Assembly: GCA_021805985.1 (NCBI GenBank)
Contig: JAJZDN010000047.1
Location: forward strand, 1 to 32,760
Length of the DNA: 32,760 nt
From: Planctomycetota bacterium
GTDB taxonomy: Bacteria > Planctomycetota > Phycisphaerae > WQYP01
Reading direction: 5' to 3'
Positions 14,393 to 27,300 of the stretch are shown piece by piece. The first letter of the stretch is position 1. Each line of letters opens with the position of its first letter. A program made the position numbers and the translations under genes. The notes under the pieces were generated by a model. That model made no database searches. It was not told the origin of the DNA and saw only the letters and a program-made list of their open reading frames with translations.

Positions 14393-14858
14393 AACTGTCT
14401 CCTGAGCTAAAGTTTCCGATGATGCTTTGGTTAAGCTCTTGGAACAGGCCATCGTTCCACGGTGCTGATCCCAGCGGGCCGGTAAGCGTGTAATCGCTGA
14501 GTGCAAGGGTGTCATCATAACTTGCATTATAGGAGAAATTCACCCCTGCGGTAAGTTGCGACACATGCACCATCCCCGTGAACACGGGATATTGCGCACC
14601 GGCATTGTTATACGCATCCCAGCTTGTTAAGTTGTAATCGGTGCCGTCCAGTTTTACACCGACAATCGCACCTGGATTCAGGCCGGTGCCGGAAACTTCC
14701 GTGCTGGAGCCGGAGTTCGTTCCGCTCTGGAGAACGTTGCCGGCGCTGTTGCTGTATGCGTTCCGGTCACCGACAGGCGGCTGCCATCCGTTTGTGCCCG
14801 CGGCGGTCCTTTGGGAACTGCCCAGCGGAAGATTAGGATTGGCGAGGAGCGATACCAT
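14376..14858 (-). CDS. Module B: shortened copy of the C-terminal module
   Basis: The 160-residue protein starts MVSLLANPNLPLGSSQ and runs through GDRNAYSNSAGN, GLNPGAIVGVKLDGTDYNLTSW and YPVFTGMVHVSQLTAGVNFS, matching the giant's module. It then jumps to an end TLTGPLGSAPWNDGLFQE ... YVPGS shared with module D. Compared with module C the middle third is absent, so it looks like an internal deletion that kept the frame. The ATG at 14858 overlaps the membrane A stop as TGATG, with GGAGG upstream; an ATG at 14861 is an alternative. Confidence 0.8.
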   Translation of the reverse strand: MVSLLANPNLPLGSSQRTAAGTNGWQPPVGDRNAYSNSAGNVLQSGTNSGSSTEVSGTGLNPGAIVGVKLDGTDYNLTSWDAYNNAGAQYPVFTGMVHVSQLTAGVNFSYNASYDDTLALSDYTLTGPLGSAPWNDGLFQELNQSIIGNFSSGDSYVPGS

Positions 14859-15349
14859 CATTCGCCTCCGACATTTGGGGCGGGGCCTTCGAAGGGCGAT
14901 AAAGGTTTCCGCCGCCGGATGGGGATGACCCAAGGTGACAGCACAAACGCCGACATCACGAACGCTCCCCGATAGTCGAAGGGATTTCCTGTTTGTAATT
15001 CATTGGTGATGCCCCATGCCACATAGCACCCCAATGGAACGGAAATGGCTCGCAGTGCCCAGATAAGCCACGCCCTGCCTAAAAGTACCGACCAGAAACC
15101 GCCGAGGGCCAAACAAAATATAGCGAGGCAAATCGGAACCCCTATAGGCCAAAACATAAGCGTGAATTTCAAATCTACCTGCCAATTGGGAAGGCTATAG
15201 CCGTCAATGCCCCAAATGGACTGACCACCGCCGAACTCGTAAACCAACAGTGAAACCACTCCTTCCAGTACGAAGGCCAACCCAATCAATTTCCTGGCAC
15301 CCACCAAAACTTTTAGCATCAGACTTTTGCGGTCATCCAGCCTTCCCAT
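14858..15349 (-). CDS. Membrane protein A, coupled to the giant gene
   Basis: The 163-residue product has four clear hydrophobic stretches (ARKLIGLAFVLEGVVSLLVY, FTLMFWPIGVPICLAIFCLAL, WLIWALRAISVPLGCYVAWG, GAFVMSAFVLSPWVIPI) and a basic RRRK tail. The ATG at 15349 overlaps the giant gene's stop as TGATG. The Shine-Dalgarno GGAGGTG (15355-15361) lies inside the giant's last codons, so its translation depends on the giant being read to the end. It is paralogous to membrane E. Position and coupling suggest a partner, anchor or protective protein for the giant's C-terminus; no family is recognised. Confidence 0.82.
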   Translation of the reverse strand: MGRLDDRKSLMLKVLVGARKLIGLAFVLEGVVSLLVYEFGGGQSIWGIDGYSLPNWQVDLKFTLMFWPIGVPICLAIFCLALGGFWSVLLGRAWLIWALRAISVPLGCYVAWGITNELQTGNPFDYRGAFVMSAFVLSPWVIPIRRRKPLSPFEGPAPNVGGE

Positions 15350-18300
15350 CACTGCACCTCCACGGTGCCGGAGTTATAGCCGGAATCGCTGGTGACACCA
15401 GCCTGCCAGAAATTTTGAAAAATGTTCAGCGGGCCGGCATAAGAACCATCTACACCAATTATGTTACCGTTGGAATCATGATTCAATATCGCTGCCAGCG
15501 AGTACGTTAACGCCAATCCATTCCAGACACCGAGAGGTTCCGCGGCGGCGGAAACGTCGTCCTCCCATAGCAGATGACTGTTGCTATCGTAAATTTTTAC
15601 ACTGTATGAAGTCGGACTGCTGCCTGAAGTTGCATCCGTCACTTGGAATGCGCCATTAAGTTGAAGCTGAATCTGACCGGTGGGATTATCCGAGATCACC
15701 ACCGGCGCGGTCGGCGTATAGGTTGGCAGATTCACTTGCGTATCGGGCGAAAGAATGCCCCCCAGACTGTACTCCACCATAGCGGCCTGGGTGGCGGAGT
15801 CCGCCTGCACACCGTTGAGGGATGGGCCGGTGATGCCCGGGGCCACCGACCGCCCCATTTCCAGTGCCGATATTTCAAAGGGCACGTAGTCACCTGGCCC
15901 GGCGGCGGCCCACGCGGTAGGGTTCACCAACACGCCTGCTTCACCGTAGGTTACCGCTACCGAGTCCAGTGTATCCAGGGGGCCAACATATCCGCCGTGT
16001 TCATTTTCAGGCGACACAAGTGAAATGGTCAAGCCATTGACTAACTGGCTCTTGGTGGCCATGCCGGTAAGAATTGGCTTTTTGACGCCAGCACCTGCAT
16101 TCGGGCCGGTTGTCACGGAAAGGTTCCATGTTGCCGTGTTGTAATCAATTCCATCGAGCTGCACGCCGACGATGGCAGATGGATTCAGGCCGGCACCAGT
16201 GACCTCGCCATTGGACCCAATTTTACCGCCGTTGTAGGCATTCTGGTCTGAGTTTGAGACCACGAAGGCCTGATTCTGCGTGCCGTTGCTGGGTTGGATG
16301 TCCTGGCGCTGTGTGCTGCCGAGCGGCAAATTCGGGTTATCCAACCAGGCTAGAACTTGTGCTTCAACTTGCGGGTCAGACTCAAGGTTAATATGGTCCA
16401 TGTTCACACCGTAGTCATAAGCTGTGTCCGGCAGCATGGCGCTATAGGTCGGCACGATAGAGTCGTTGTTCGCGCCGTCAAGTTGCTGGATCCATGGAAA
16501 ATAGGAACCGCCGTTGGGGCCTAGCGGCTGGATATCGCCGAAAATCGGCAACTCAGTAAACGGTACAGGCCCCTCGAATTTTTGTAATTCGGTGTGTGTC
16601 CCATATACCGCCGCATACGAGACACCATTACTGAACACGGCGGCGAGCGCATTAAGCTGCGCCAACAGCGGGCTGTTAATAGCGGCGTCTTCAAAGAATG
16701 GATAAGGATTGGCCCCGTTCGGGCTTGTCGCGAGGTAGCCCTGGCTCTGCATCCAGGTGAGGACGTTCTTCTCGGTGTGCCCTCCAAGCGTGCCCAGCAG
16801 TCCTGAGTTGATTTGTGCATTACCAATTGTCGGATTGCTATATATCGCGTCAATCATATTCGCTAACGGCGATCCCAAATTCGGCGTGCCGATTTCAACC
16901 AGGCTGCGAATATTGCGGAAATCCTCAAACAGCTTGCCGCCGCTGGAGTTCGTGGCCTGTTCCATGTACCAGCGCGTCAAAAGCCCGCCATAGCTGTGCG
17001 CTACCACATCCACTTTCTGAACCGCGATCAACGTCCCCTCGGCAAGGCCGGTGGGGACGAGGGTCGGATTGCCCGAGGGAATATCGGGATTGTAAATGGA
17101 GTTATTCACCAGCCCGTACCGGAAGTCTTCGATCGTGGCTTCCACCGCGTTCTGGACAGACTGCCAATCGCTGGTCAGCGGTCCGGATCCGTAGTCGTTG
17201 GCGGCACCGGAATGATCCGCAAATGAGAAGGGCGTAATAATATATTTCTGGCCTTGCAGCGTTTGCGCCATTCCACCCGGCCCCTGCCAGGCGGAATAGG
17301 GATCACTGTTGATTCCATGCACAAACACCACCGGCGGGCGTGTGAGCATCAGCGCGCCGGGCTTCGCACCGGCATACAGAGGCGGCAGAGTGGTATTGGA
17401 ATAGTTCAGCGATACACCGACATGGATTTGCCGGAAAAAGGCATTGCTGCTTTCGCCCTGCGGCAGAAATTCCGCCGGCGGCTCGTAGAACTGCGTGCCC
17501 AGAACGTCCAGCGCCGCCCCTCCGGCTGCGGTGCCTTCCCATCGGGTTGAGCCTTGGGCGGGGTTGGTGTTGGTCTGCACGCCCTTCAGCGCTGTATCAG
17601 CGGTGAGATTGGACTGCCAAGTGCTCAAGGGCAACAATTCTCCATTACTGCCATCGGATTGCAACGAATAAATACCCGTACCAATATGCGGGAAGAGTTG
17701 GCCGAAATCGAGTGTCAGGTTGCCTTGGTGGATCAGATTCTCCAGTGCCTGCGAGCCTACCGCCCGCACCAGCAGCAGTGAGCCGTCATCGACACCATTT
17801 TGCCAATCGGCGGCAATGCCGCCGGGTTGCAAGTTTGGCGCAATACGGTTCTGGTCCATGTTGGTGGTAAATGCCTTAGTGGGGTTGGCGTGCGAGATTC
17901 CGGTGACATCGGTATAGACCAATTGCAGGCTGGCGACAGTTACATTTACCTTATCGGAAATCGTATTATCACCGCTGGCAAAATCCCCGGTTGGATCAAT
18001 CTTGACCGTGATGGTCACGGGGTTCGGATCACTGGGGTTGACGCCTTCGACATAAAGATCGGTCAGTGAACTGGACCCCTTGAGGATATCCGACAGCGGA
18101 ATGGCCGTATTATCAGGGATAAAATTGCCACCGGAGAGAATGCTGGCCGAGTTGCGCGGCGTGGTGGAATCGGCATTCCATATACGCAGGTATCCGCCGG
18201 AGCCGGGGGAATAAGTATCAATGCTCCCGGAACTGGGGGATGTCTGGGTGACGCTGGCGGGATCAGCGGCGGAATAATTAAATTCAACATAGGCACTGGA

Positions 18301-21300
18301 TGGATCAGCAATACCCAGCGCCGAAAGCTGGAGCGGCGCAAAAGTACCTTCCGGCAGACTATCGCCTGCGCCGGCGGCGATGGTGCTGATACCGTCGGCG
18401 TAGCCGGGGATGTTGTTGCCGTTAACATCCAAGGTATCGGCGATGATCACCTTGCCGGTTCCGGAGGCCTTGCCGGATTCATCGGCAGCGGTGATTTGGC
18501 CGTTGTTGTTGGTGTCCATAAGCAGATCGACGGTGGGCTTGGTGACGTTGAAGAAGATGGTGGCGTAGTTGCTTTGGGTGCCGTTGGGATCTTTGAGGGT
18601 GTAGGTGACGTAATCGGTGCCGACGAAATTCTTGTCCGTCGGCGTATAGGTGAAGCTGCCATCGGAATTGGGTGTGAACGTGCCGTGCTTAGGCGTCTGG
18701 TCAATGATTTGACCGAAGGAGATCGTGGGCGCGGTTTGACCCGCGGGGACGTTGATTTCATAAGCAGGCGGTTGCGTAAGCGGACTGTTGGAGGCTGCGA
18801 CGGTGAGGGTAGTGCCTTGCTGAACAGAGAAGGTATCGGGAAAGGTTGGGGCCAAAGGGGCTGACGGTGCCACTGCCGGGGGCGCTACAGGGAATTCGTT
18901 GGGGGTGAAGGTCGTACCCTCGCTTCCGTCGATATCATTTGAATCGGTTGGATCGCCGTCGCCGTCCCCATTCTTCTGTTGCCCGCCGACGAAATTCACG
19001 CTGGCAATGTTACTGGTTTCCAGCACATTGGAAGCGCTGGTGCCGGCGAGATGGTCGGTAACGTCAAAGGTGAAGGATGCATTCGGCAGGCTGCCCCCCG
19101 ATGCCAGCGGGGTGAAGCTGTACGTGTAAGCGCCGGTCGTTGGATCAACAGTGACACTTCCAAAGGCGGGCTGGGCCAGCAGCCTGTAGGTGAGCGGGTT
19201 GCCGTTCTGATCGTAGGCCCCCAGCGTCCCGGAAATCGTCCCGCCGCTTTGCGGGAAGTTCTGTACGTTGCTTTCCGCCTCCGGTATCTGGTTGGCGACT
19301 TGCAGCGTCACAGTGCCTTGCTCACTGGTTACCGCCGCCCCGCCTTGAGGCGTGTATTGAACGGTATATGTGAAGCTGTCGGTTCCATAAAATCCACTGC
19401 TGGCGGTGTAGGTATAAGTTCCGCTGCTGGAACCTTTTGCCAGCTTTCCATGCTGCGGCTGGCTGTAGGATGCTATAGAGATTTGCGCGTTGGCTTCCGA
19501 GCCGTCGTTGGGAAGGGGCACCGAGGCGTCGGAAAGCAGGTTGATCTTATACTGCTGATCATTATTCGGGCTGAACGCAAGGTTGGGTGCCGTGGGTGCC
19601 GGGGCGGTGACGGTGGCGGAAATCCAGCTTGAATCAGCCGACTTCCCGCTTGAATTCGTGCCTTGGAGTTGGAACCGATAGGTGCCCGGTTGCAGATATG
19701 ATCCCGAACCGATCGTCTGCGGGGTGAACTCAAAGCTCGCCTGGCCTGACTGCAGACTGCTGACAGAGTTGTAGGTGCCGGTAGGCGTTTCATAATTCAG
19801 AATCAGCGACGCATTGTATACCGACGGATCGCTCCACACCAATCCGATTCCCTGAACAGTGGCACCAATCACCGCCAGACCGGTGGGTGCCAGGGGTGGC
19901 TGCATTGAGGGATTGACATAGCCGGCACTGGATGTGGTTCCATCGGAGAACGTTGCGGCGACATAAGCGGACGAGCCGGCGGTATTGGCGGCGGCAACCT
20001 GGTATTGGTAAACATCTCCGGCGGCAACGGCGGTGTCCTGATAGGAATATGCGCCGGCGCTGACGGTTTGGATGGTCTGCCAACTGCCGCTGGAAGTCAC
20101 ATCTTCACGCTGGATGACAAAACTTGTCGCGGGATTGCCGCCTGATCCGGCCACCCAATTCAGGTCGATCTCGGTGGGCGAACTTTGTGTGGCATCGACA
20201 CTGGTCGGCGCGGCGGGCGCGGCGTTGGCGGGTGTGCTTGCGGAGACCGCGGTGAATCCGGAGTTTCCACTGGAATTTACCGCAGCCACCTGGTAACCGT
20301 AGCTTTCACCGGCGGAAAGTCCGGTGTCATCATAACTGGTGGTGGAAGCGGAGAGTGCGGCCAACGGAACCCAAGTGCCATTAAAGCTTTGCTGTTGCAC
20401 CACAAAGCCGGTTTCATCACTGGTGGTGTCATTCCAAGAAAGATTAATCTGTGTGGACGATACGGCGGTCGCCGTCAGACCGGTGACCGAGGCGGGGATC
20501 GCGGGGATCGTGACGCCGACGGTGCCGCTATTGGTGTAGCCGCCGCCGCCATTGAGGATTTGGACACGAAGATCATAGGTGGTTCCGGGCGTAAAGGGTG
20601 AGGTGGGGTTCCATGCGAAACTGGTAAATCCCGGGGTCAGCGGTGTGGATGTAACATTCGACCAGCTTGTTCCGCCATTGGTGGAATCCTGAATATTAAA
20701 GCCATAGGTACTGTTGGATGGATCAGTCCACGCCAGATCGATTTCACTGCCGGAGACGAAGGTGGCGTGCGGATTCAACGCCGATCCGTCGAGAGTGTAA
20801 ATGGGACCGGCGGCGGACGCGGTGGAGTTGTTGTTGGAGGGGCCGTTGGCGATAACCTGGTAATAATAAGGCCCGGTGCCGGTAACGGACGTATCGTTAT
20901 AACCGGTTGCAGTTGCCGCAAGCGCGGTTGGGGTAAGGCTGGTCCATGTTATATCGTCCGTGCTCTGCTCAACGGTATAACCGGTAGCGCCGGCGGAAGC
21001 CGTCCAGGAAAGACCAATTTCAGTTGCCGAGACGGCAATAGTGGTGAAATTCGCCGGCGACGCGACCAGCGTTGTCGCCGAAGCGGTGTCGGACGGTGCC
21101 GCCGCGGATTCGGCGGAGCCGTTGGCGGCGATGATCTGGAAGGTATAAGTTTGATTGGGCAGCAGGTTGGTTACGGTTGCTGATGACGCGTTGCCCGATG
21201 CGTAGAGAACGGCCGCGTATGTGGCACCGCCATCGGTTGAATCCTCAATAATCATGGCTTCAGCGACATAAGAGTTGTTCGTCCACGTCAGCGTGGCGGA

Positions 21301-24300
21301 GGTAGCTGTAACGCCGGTGACGGCGAGATTCGTTGCCCCGGCGGGGATGACCGCCACAGCCTGCGTGGCGCTGCCTGTGCCGTCGTCATCGGTGGCGAAG
21401 GCGGTGATGGTCGGTTCCGGCACTCCGGCGGCAAAGGTGTGGTTTATAGAGGCCGGCGATCCGGTAATGTTCTGGATGGGCGTTCCATCACCCCAGTTAA
21501 TGCTCCAACTCGTAACACTGTCTCCATCAGCGGTGGTGGGAGAAAGAGCCAGCGTGTAGGCTTGGCCTTCCGATACCGTGGATGTCCCGGAAATAACCGG
21601 TTGTGGCACCGCGTCGACAACCTGCGCGACAATGGGTGCGGCGGCTATAGAACCGGAAGCCGTTTGCGCGGTGATGGTGATGGTGTAATTGGCGGTACCA
21701 TCGGGGTAGAAATGGGTATCGGAAGTTACGCTGCCGGACAGTGTGTCGGCTGTTGTTCCATCGCCCCAGTTAATCTTCCAACCGGTCATGGCGGAAAAAT
21801 TATTGGTTGATAGATTCAACATATACGGCTGGTTTTCCAAAGCCGGTGGCGTAAGCGAACCGGAAATTTGGGGCAGACTGGCCGGGATTGTTACACTCAG
21901 TGATTGGGCACCGATCACAACGCCATCAGTGGATGCGCCGGCGGGATCGGACATCGTCAAGCCCGCGAGGATTGTGGCATTGCTGAACATGACGTTTTCG
22001 CTGGTGCCGATCTGCGCCCAACCGGAATCGCCGGTGGAATAGGAGTAATACGCGGAAACCGTGTCGCCCCAGCGGACCAGCCGCACCTGCACCGGCAGCG
22101 TTACACCGGTCACCACAGGGGCTGATTGTTCGGTTGCGCCATCTGAGGCAATCCACTGGAACGTCAGATCACCGCTATTGGAAACCATCACCAACGCCAT
22201 CGCCGCGCCGGAATTAGTTGAATCCACGAATGCTACACCACCGGCCAGCTGCGAGTTGGCTCCGGTAAAACCGAGGATTTGGGCGGTTACAGTTCCGCTG
22301 CTGGAAGCCAACGGCTGAATCGCGCTATTTGTGAGACCGGCCCCGGAGAGCAAATCCATCTGCGAAGCGGTTTGCTGGGCGATGGCAACGCCGGCCGCCT
22401 CGGCCAAGCCATTTTCAACATCAAGTACCGAATTAGTATTCAGCGTAAGGTTGCTATCCAGCGTCACACCGCTGAAGACGGTTGGGCTGGAACTTGTGCC
22501 GCCGACTTGCAGATAGCCGCCGGTCGACCCGAGCTTAACTCCTGAGATCGTATTATCAAAAATAATGGTGTTACCTGGATTCGCGCTGATGTAACCCGCA
22601 CCGGAAACACTGACTCCATTGCTGAAGGTGACGGTAGAACCGACTGCGCCGGTAGCGTTCACCTGTCCGGCGATCGCGTACACGTCGCCAGCGTTAAGGA
22701 TAAGGCTTCCGGCACCGCTGACGTCTTGGCTGATTCCGGGACTGCTGTCGAAACTCAACATGCCGCCCGCCTCGATTGTCAAAGTCTCGCTGTTTCCAAT
22801 CGCCAGATTTCCTCCGATATTGAGCGCTGCGCTGGGGGCGATGGTGACCGGTCCCGTCGTTCCGGCCGCGACGGAGAAACCGAGACCGGAATCATTGAGC
22901 GTTCCGCTGACGGTGGTGGTTCCGTATCCGTTGTTCGTCCAATTGGAGATGTCCAGGGTTGCCAAGTTTCCGTTATCCACCAAGTTCAGTAAACCGCCAT
23001 CATTTGCGATGGCACCGGCGTTAGTGACAGTTCCCCCGGCTTGGCCAAGAGCCAATGCGCTAGCGCTGCCAATGGTAACGCTGCCCCCGGATAGCAAGGT
23101 GAGTGTTCGGATATCGGCGTTGAGATACCCCCCACCGGAAGCCGCAAGCGATCCCGTGCTGGACATTGTCGATGCCAGCACTTCCAACATTTGTCCCGAA
23201 ACATTTCCTATGATCGTGCCACTGTTGACGGCGGTTCCAACACCGTTGTTCGCCACATCAAATTGGCCCGTCCCTTCGATTGTGCCGATGTTGTTAAAAA
23301 GTGGGGAAGATTGGTTTGAGGTCGCTTCAACTACGACCAGACCGTTGAGGTCGATCGTGGCGGCGCTATCAATATTTCCCAAGTCGCTGGCAATGATTCC
23401 ATCTCCGCTAATGAGCAATCCGCCGGTTAGCGTTGCCGTTCCGCCGCTATATGATGCGGCACTGAGCAAACCGCTCGTGGTATTGGTCAGGGTAAAGCCG
23501 CCGCTTGATCCGGGTAGAACAGCAAGCGGTGCCGCTCCGCCGCTGGAAGTGAAGAGGTAAAGGGATGATACCCCCTGATTCAGCACCGCGCCCGTCTGGA
23601 GGTACAAGCCGTTTGAACCGGGGAAATAGACGTTCATACCGCCGTCGATATTGACCGTCCCGGCCAACGTCACATTACTCAAGGTCAGGCTGGTTTGGCT
23701 GGAGCCGGAAAGAGCAACCGGGCCGTTACTCCCGTCGATCGTTCCGCCGGTAACCGTCTCATTATTGACGTTCCATGAACCGGCAGTCGAGGTGTCCAGA
23801 AGTGTTGAACCGCTGTTATTCAGCGTGCCGCTTAAATTGATCGCGCCGCCGTCATTGGTGAGTGTCGTGGAGCTGAGAGTGTCGTTGCCGGCGATGTTCA
23901 GGGTGGTACCGGCGTCCACGATCACTGGCACCGAAATGGTTCCCCCGCTCCAATTTCCGATGTCTGTCAGTGTCAACGCGCCGCTGGCATTCCCGGTTAG
24001 CGTTCCTCCGGTCATCGTCAGGTTGTTGGCGATGATTGCCGCGTTGAATGTCAATGTGCCTCCGGTTAACTCAATGGCACTTGTGCCCGAAGCTTGCAGT
24101 GCGGTCCCCGCGTCCAGCGTACTGATACCACCACTGAAATCGATGACACCTCCAGCCGCACCGAATGTCCCACTGTCCACGCCGCCGTCGGCAATCTGCA
24201 ACGTACCGGTAGTTGCCTCCACCGTGCCGCCGCTGTTATTCAATGCGCCGCCGGCTGTCACGTTTCCGGCGGTGTCCAGAACAGCCCCGGCGTTGACTGT

Positions 24301-27300
24301 CAATGCGGCATAATCGGTCCCGCCACTCCAGGTGTTGCTCGTGCCGGTTAGCGACACCGATCCAGGTCCGTTGAGCGCACCGCTGCTGAAGTTGAGGTTT
24401 TTGACACTCAGGGTGTCACCGGCATCAACCGTGATTGTTGCACCGTCGAACTCGATCTGCTGCAGGTTGCTGCTGCTGACGCTGTTCATCGTCGTGTCGG
24501 CATGGAGCGTGAACGTTCCGCCGCTGAACTGCAAGTACCCGCCGTCCGCCGTGAACGCCGCGTCGCTACCGGTACCGGTATTGGCGTTGTATCCGCCGCC
24601 AGCGATCTGCAACGTGCCGGTGTCCACTGTGACGGTCCCCGCTTGCGTACTGTCCACCACGTTGTCCAGCAGCACCCCGCTGTTGAAAGTAGCGGTTCCT
24701 GTGCCGGCTGTCTTCTCCAACTGGCCGGAATTGTTGAATGTTGCCGAACCTGTGTTTTGCAACTGGAAGCCCGCGCCGCCGGTGATGTCAAAGGTTCCGG
24801 CGTTGTTGATCTCGTCGCCGCTGTACATCAGCACATTGTAGGTCGGACTCGTCAGATTAATCACGCCACCAGTGCTGCCGCCACTGGTACTAAGGGTCAC
24901 ACCACCGCCGAGGCCGCCCAAGTATAGGTAACCGGTGGAAGCCGTTATATTCAGTGTCGCGCCGGCGGTCACCGTCGTGGCCACGTCCAGCGTGCCACCA
25001 TTCCAGTTGTCCGTACCGGTCAGCGACAACAGACTCCCCGTGCCACCGCTTTCGATCACCCCACTATTGAAATTCAGACTATTGACGCTTAACTTGGCGT
25101 CAAGGGTCAGTTTCCCGCCGGTAATATTAAGAGCGCCAACCGTTTGGCTGGAATCAATGGACAACTGGCCGCCGGTCAATTGAATTTGCCCTGTTCCGGA
25201 ACTAGTAATCCCCGCATTGTTGTCGATCGTTGTTGTTGTTCCACCGGCCACATCGACCACACCGCCGGACGCGTTCATCGTCACACCGTCCGTCGTATCA
25301 TCGAGAACCAGAGTATTGCCCGTCGCGACGGTAATCGCACCGGGAATGGTACCCGCGGGTACTTGGCCAGTGATATTGACCTGGAACGTGACTTGAGAGT
25401 TATTGGTGGTGCCGTCAATATTTATTTGCCCGGCCGCATAACCACCAGAGGCGGCATCAAGGATAATACTGCTGCCGCTGCTGCCGCTGCTGCCGCTGTC
25501 ACCGACCGTCTGACTGCTGAAAGTTCCCGTGGGGTCAATAAAATCGAGCTGCGCGCCTGCATCAAGCGTCAACGCGGCATTATTTGTGAATGTCAGTCCA
25601 TTTTCAACGTACACGAGGGTTCCTGAAGCGATCACTGTAGCTGTGCTGATCGTGGCCGCATTCCATATCTCCGTAGCGCTGTACAACTCTACATTGTTGA
25701 AAATGGCTGAATTGGAAGTGGTATTGTCGCCGCTCGCCGCTGCCATCCCCGCCACGGCGGTGCTGCCCATGCTCACTGTCTGGGATGAACTAATCTGCGT
25801 CCAGCTAAGGCCATTACTGGAGTAATATGCGCTGAAGCTGTTACCGGCGCGAACCAGCTTAATCCATCGCGGGGCACTGATTGATCCAATCTGAACGGTC
25901 TGAGCAGTGGAACCGTCGGCGGTTCGCCACTGAAATTCGGCGTCACCACCACCGGTAATAAATACACCGGCGAACATCGCGCCCGGATCGGCGGAGCCGC
26001 TGAACATCACCCCAGCCTGGGCACCGGTATTGATGCTGCTCATTGAACTGATGTTCGCGATGATTGTTCCATCGCCGGTCCATGACTGGCTTTGGTAGTT
26101 GAATTGATCGCTGGTACCACCGATGCCGCTGCCAGTTCCGGAAACACTCCAATTCCCCGAGCCTGGTGAATAAACAGCCGCCCTGGCAATTCCCGGCGTG
26201 CCAATATCCTGATCGCCGTATACCACACCGCCGAGGTTCATCGTTCCGCCACTGTAGATGGTGATCGTGTCACTGGCAACGCTCCAGCCACCGGGCAGGT
26301 CGAGCGTGGCACCGCCAGCCACCGAAATACCGGCGCTGGCAACGTAGTTGTCGAGGCTCAACGTATTCCCGGTGCTGACAGCAATGTTGCCGCCGGTGAT
26401 ATTCACGCCGTTGGCGAAGGTGACCGATGATTCTAGGCTGGTGCCATTGGCGATGAGTTGTGCAGCGGCGTAGGAACCGATGGCGGCATCCAGCATGATG
26501 GTGCCATTACCGGAAACGGTTTGGATGTTGCTGGTGCCGTCGATGAAGTTGAGGTTCGCCCCGGCATCCACCGTGATCGACGCGCCGCTGCCAAGCGTCA
26601 GGCCGTCGGCGATGTCAAGAGTTGCGCCAGAGGCGACATTGAGGTTGCTGTTCGTACCCAGCGTTACGCTGTCAAAGATTGCCGGAGTGGATGAAGTGCC
26701 GTTGGTTTGCAAATTTCCGCCGCTGGCGGCGAAAATAAGGGCGTTGGTTACAGAGTCATCGAAAATCACTGTGTTGCCGGATGCGACGGTGACACCACCC
26801 GGGCCGGTGATATTGTTGCCATTATTAAATGTCACTGAAGAACCAGCCACAGTCCCATCGACGTTGATCTGCCCGGCAGCGTAGGAACCGCTGGCGGCTC
26901 CTAAAGTAATTGAGCCTATGCCATACACGCTTTGTGAATTACTCGAACCGTCTACGAAATTCACGGTCGAGCCCGCATCAACGGTCAGCATCGCGCCGTT
27001 AAGCAATCCCAAGCTGTTCGTGACATCCACATCGGACGGGCCGAGAAGGGTTGGACTGGAAGCAAGCGTTACCGTGTCCAGTGTTCCGATCGTGGACTGA
27101 CCGCCCGTTTGCAGATAACCGCCGGAGGCCACGCTCAGGGTTAGTTGACTTATGGTGTCATCGAAGATCAGGGTGTTGTGGGCCGCGACATCAAGCACGG
27201 CTATTTCACTACGTCCTTGTATGCTCACGCCATTGTTGAAGGTGACTGATGATCCGGCGGCAGCACCATCAACGGCAACTTGCGCTGGCGCATAACTTCC

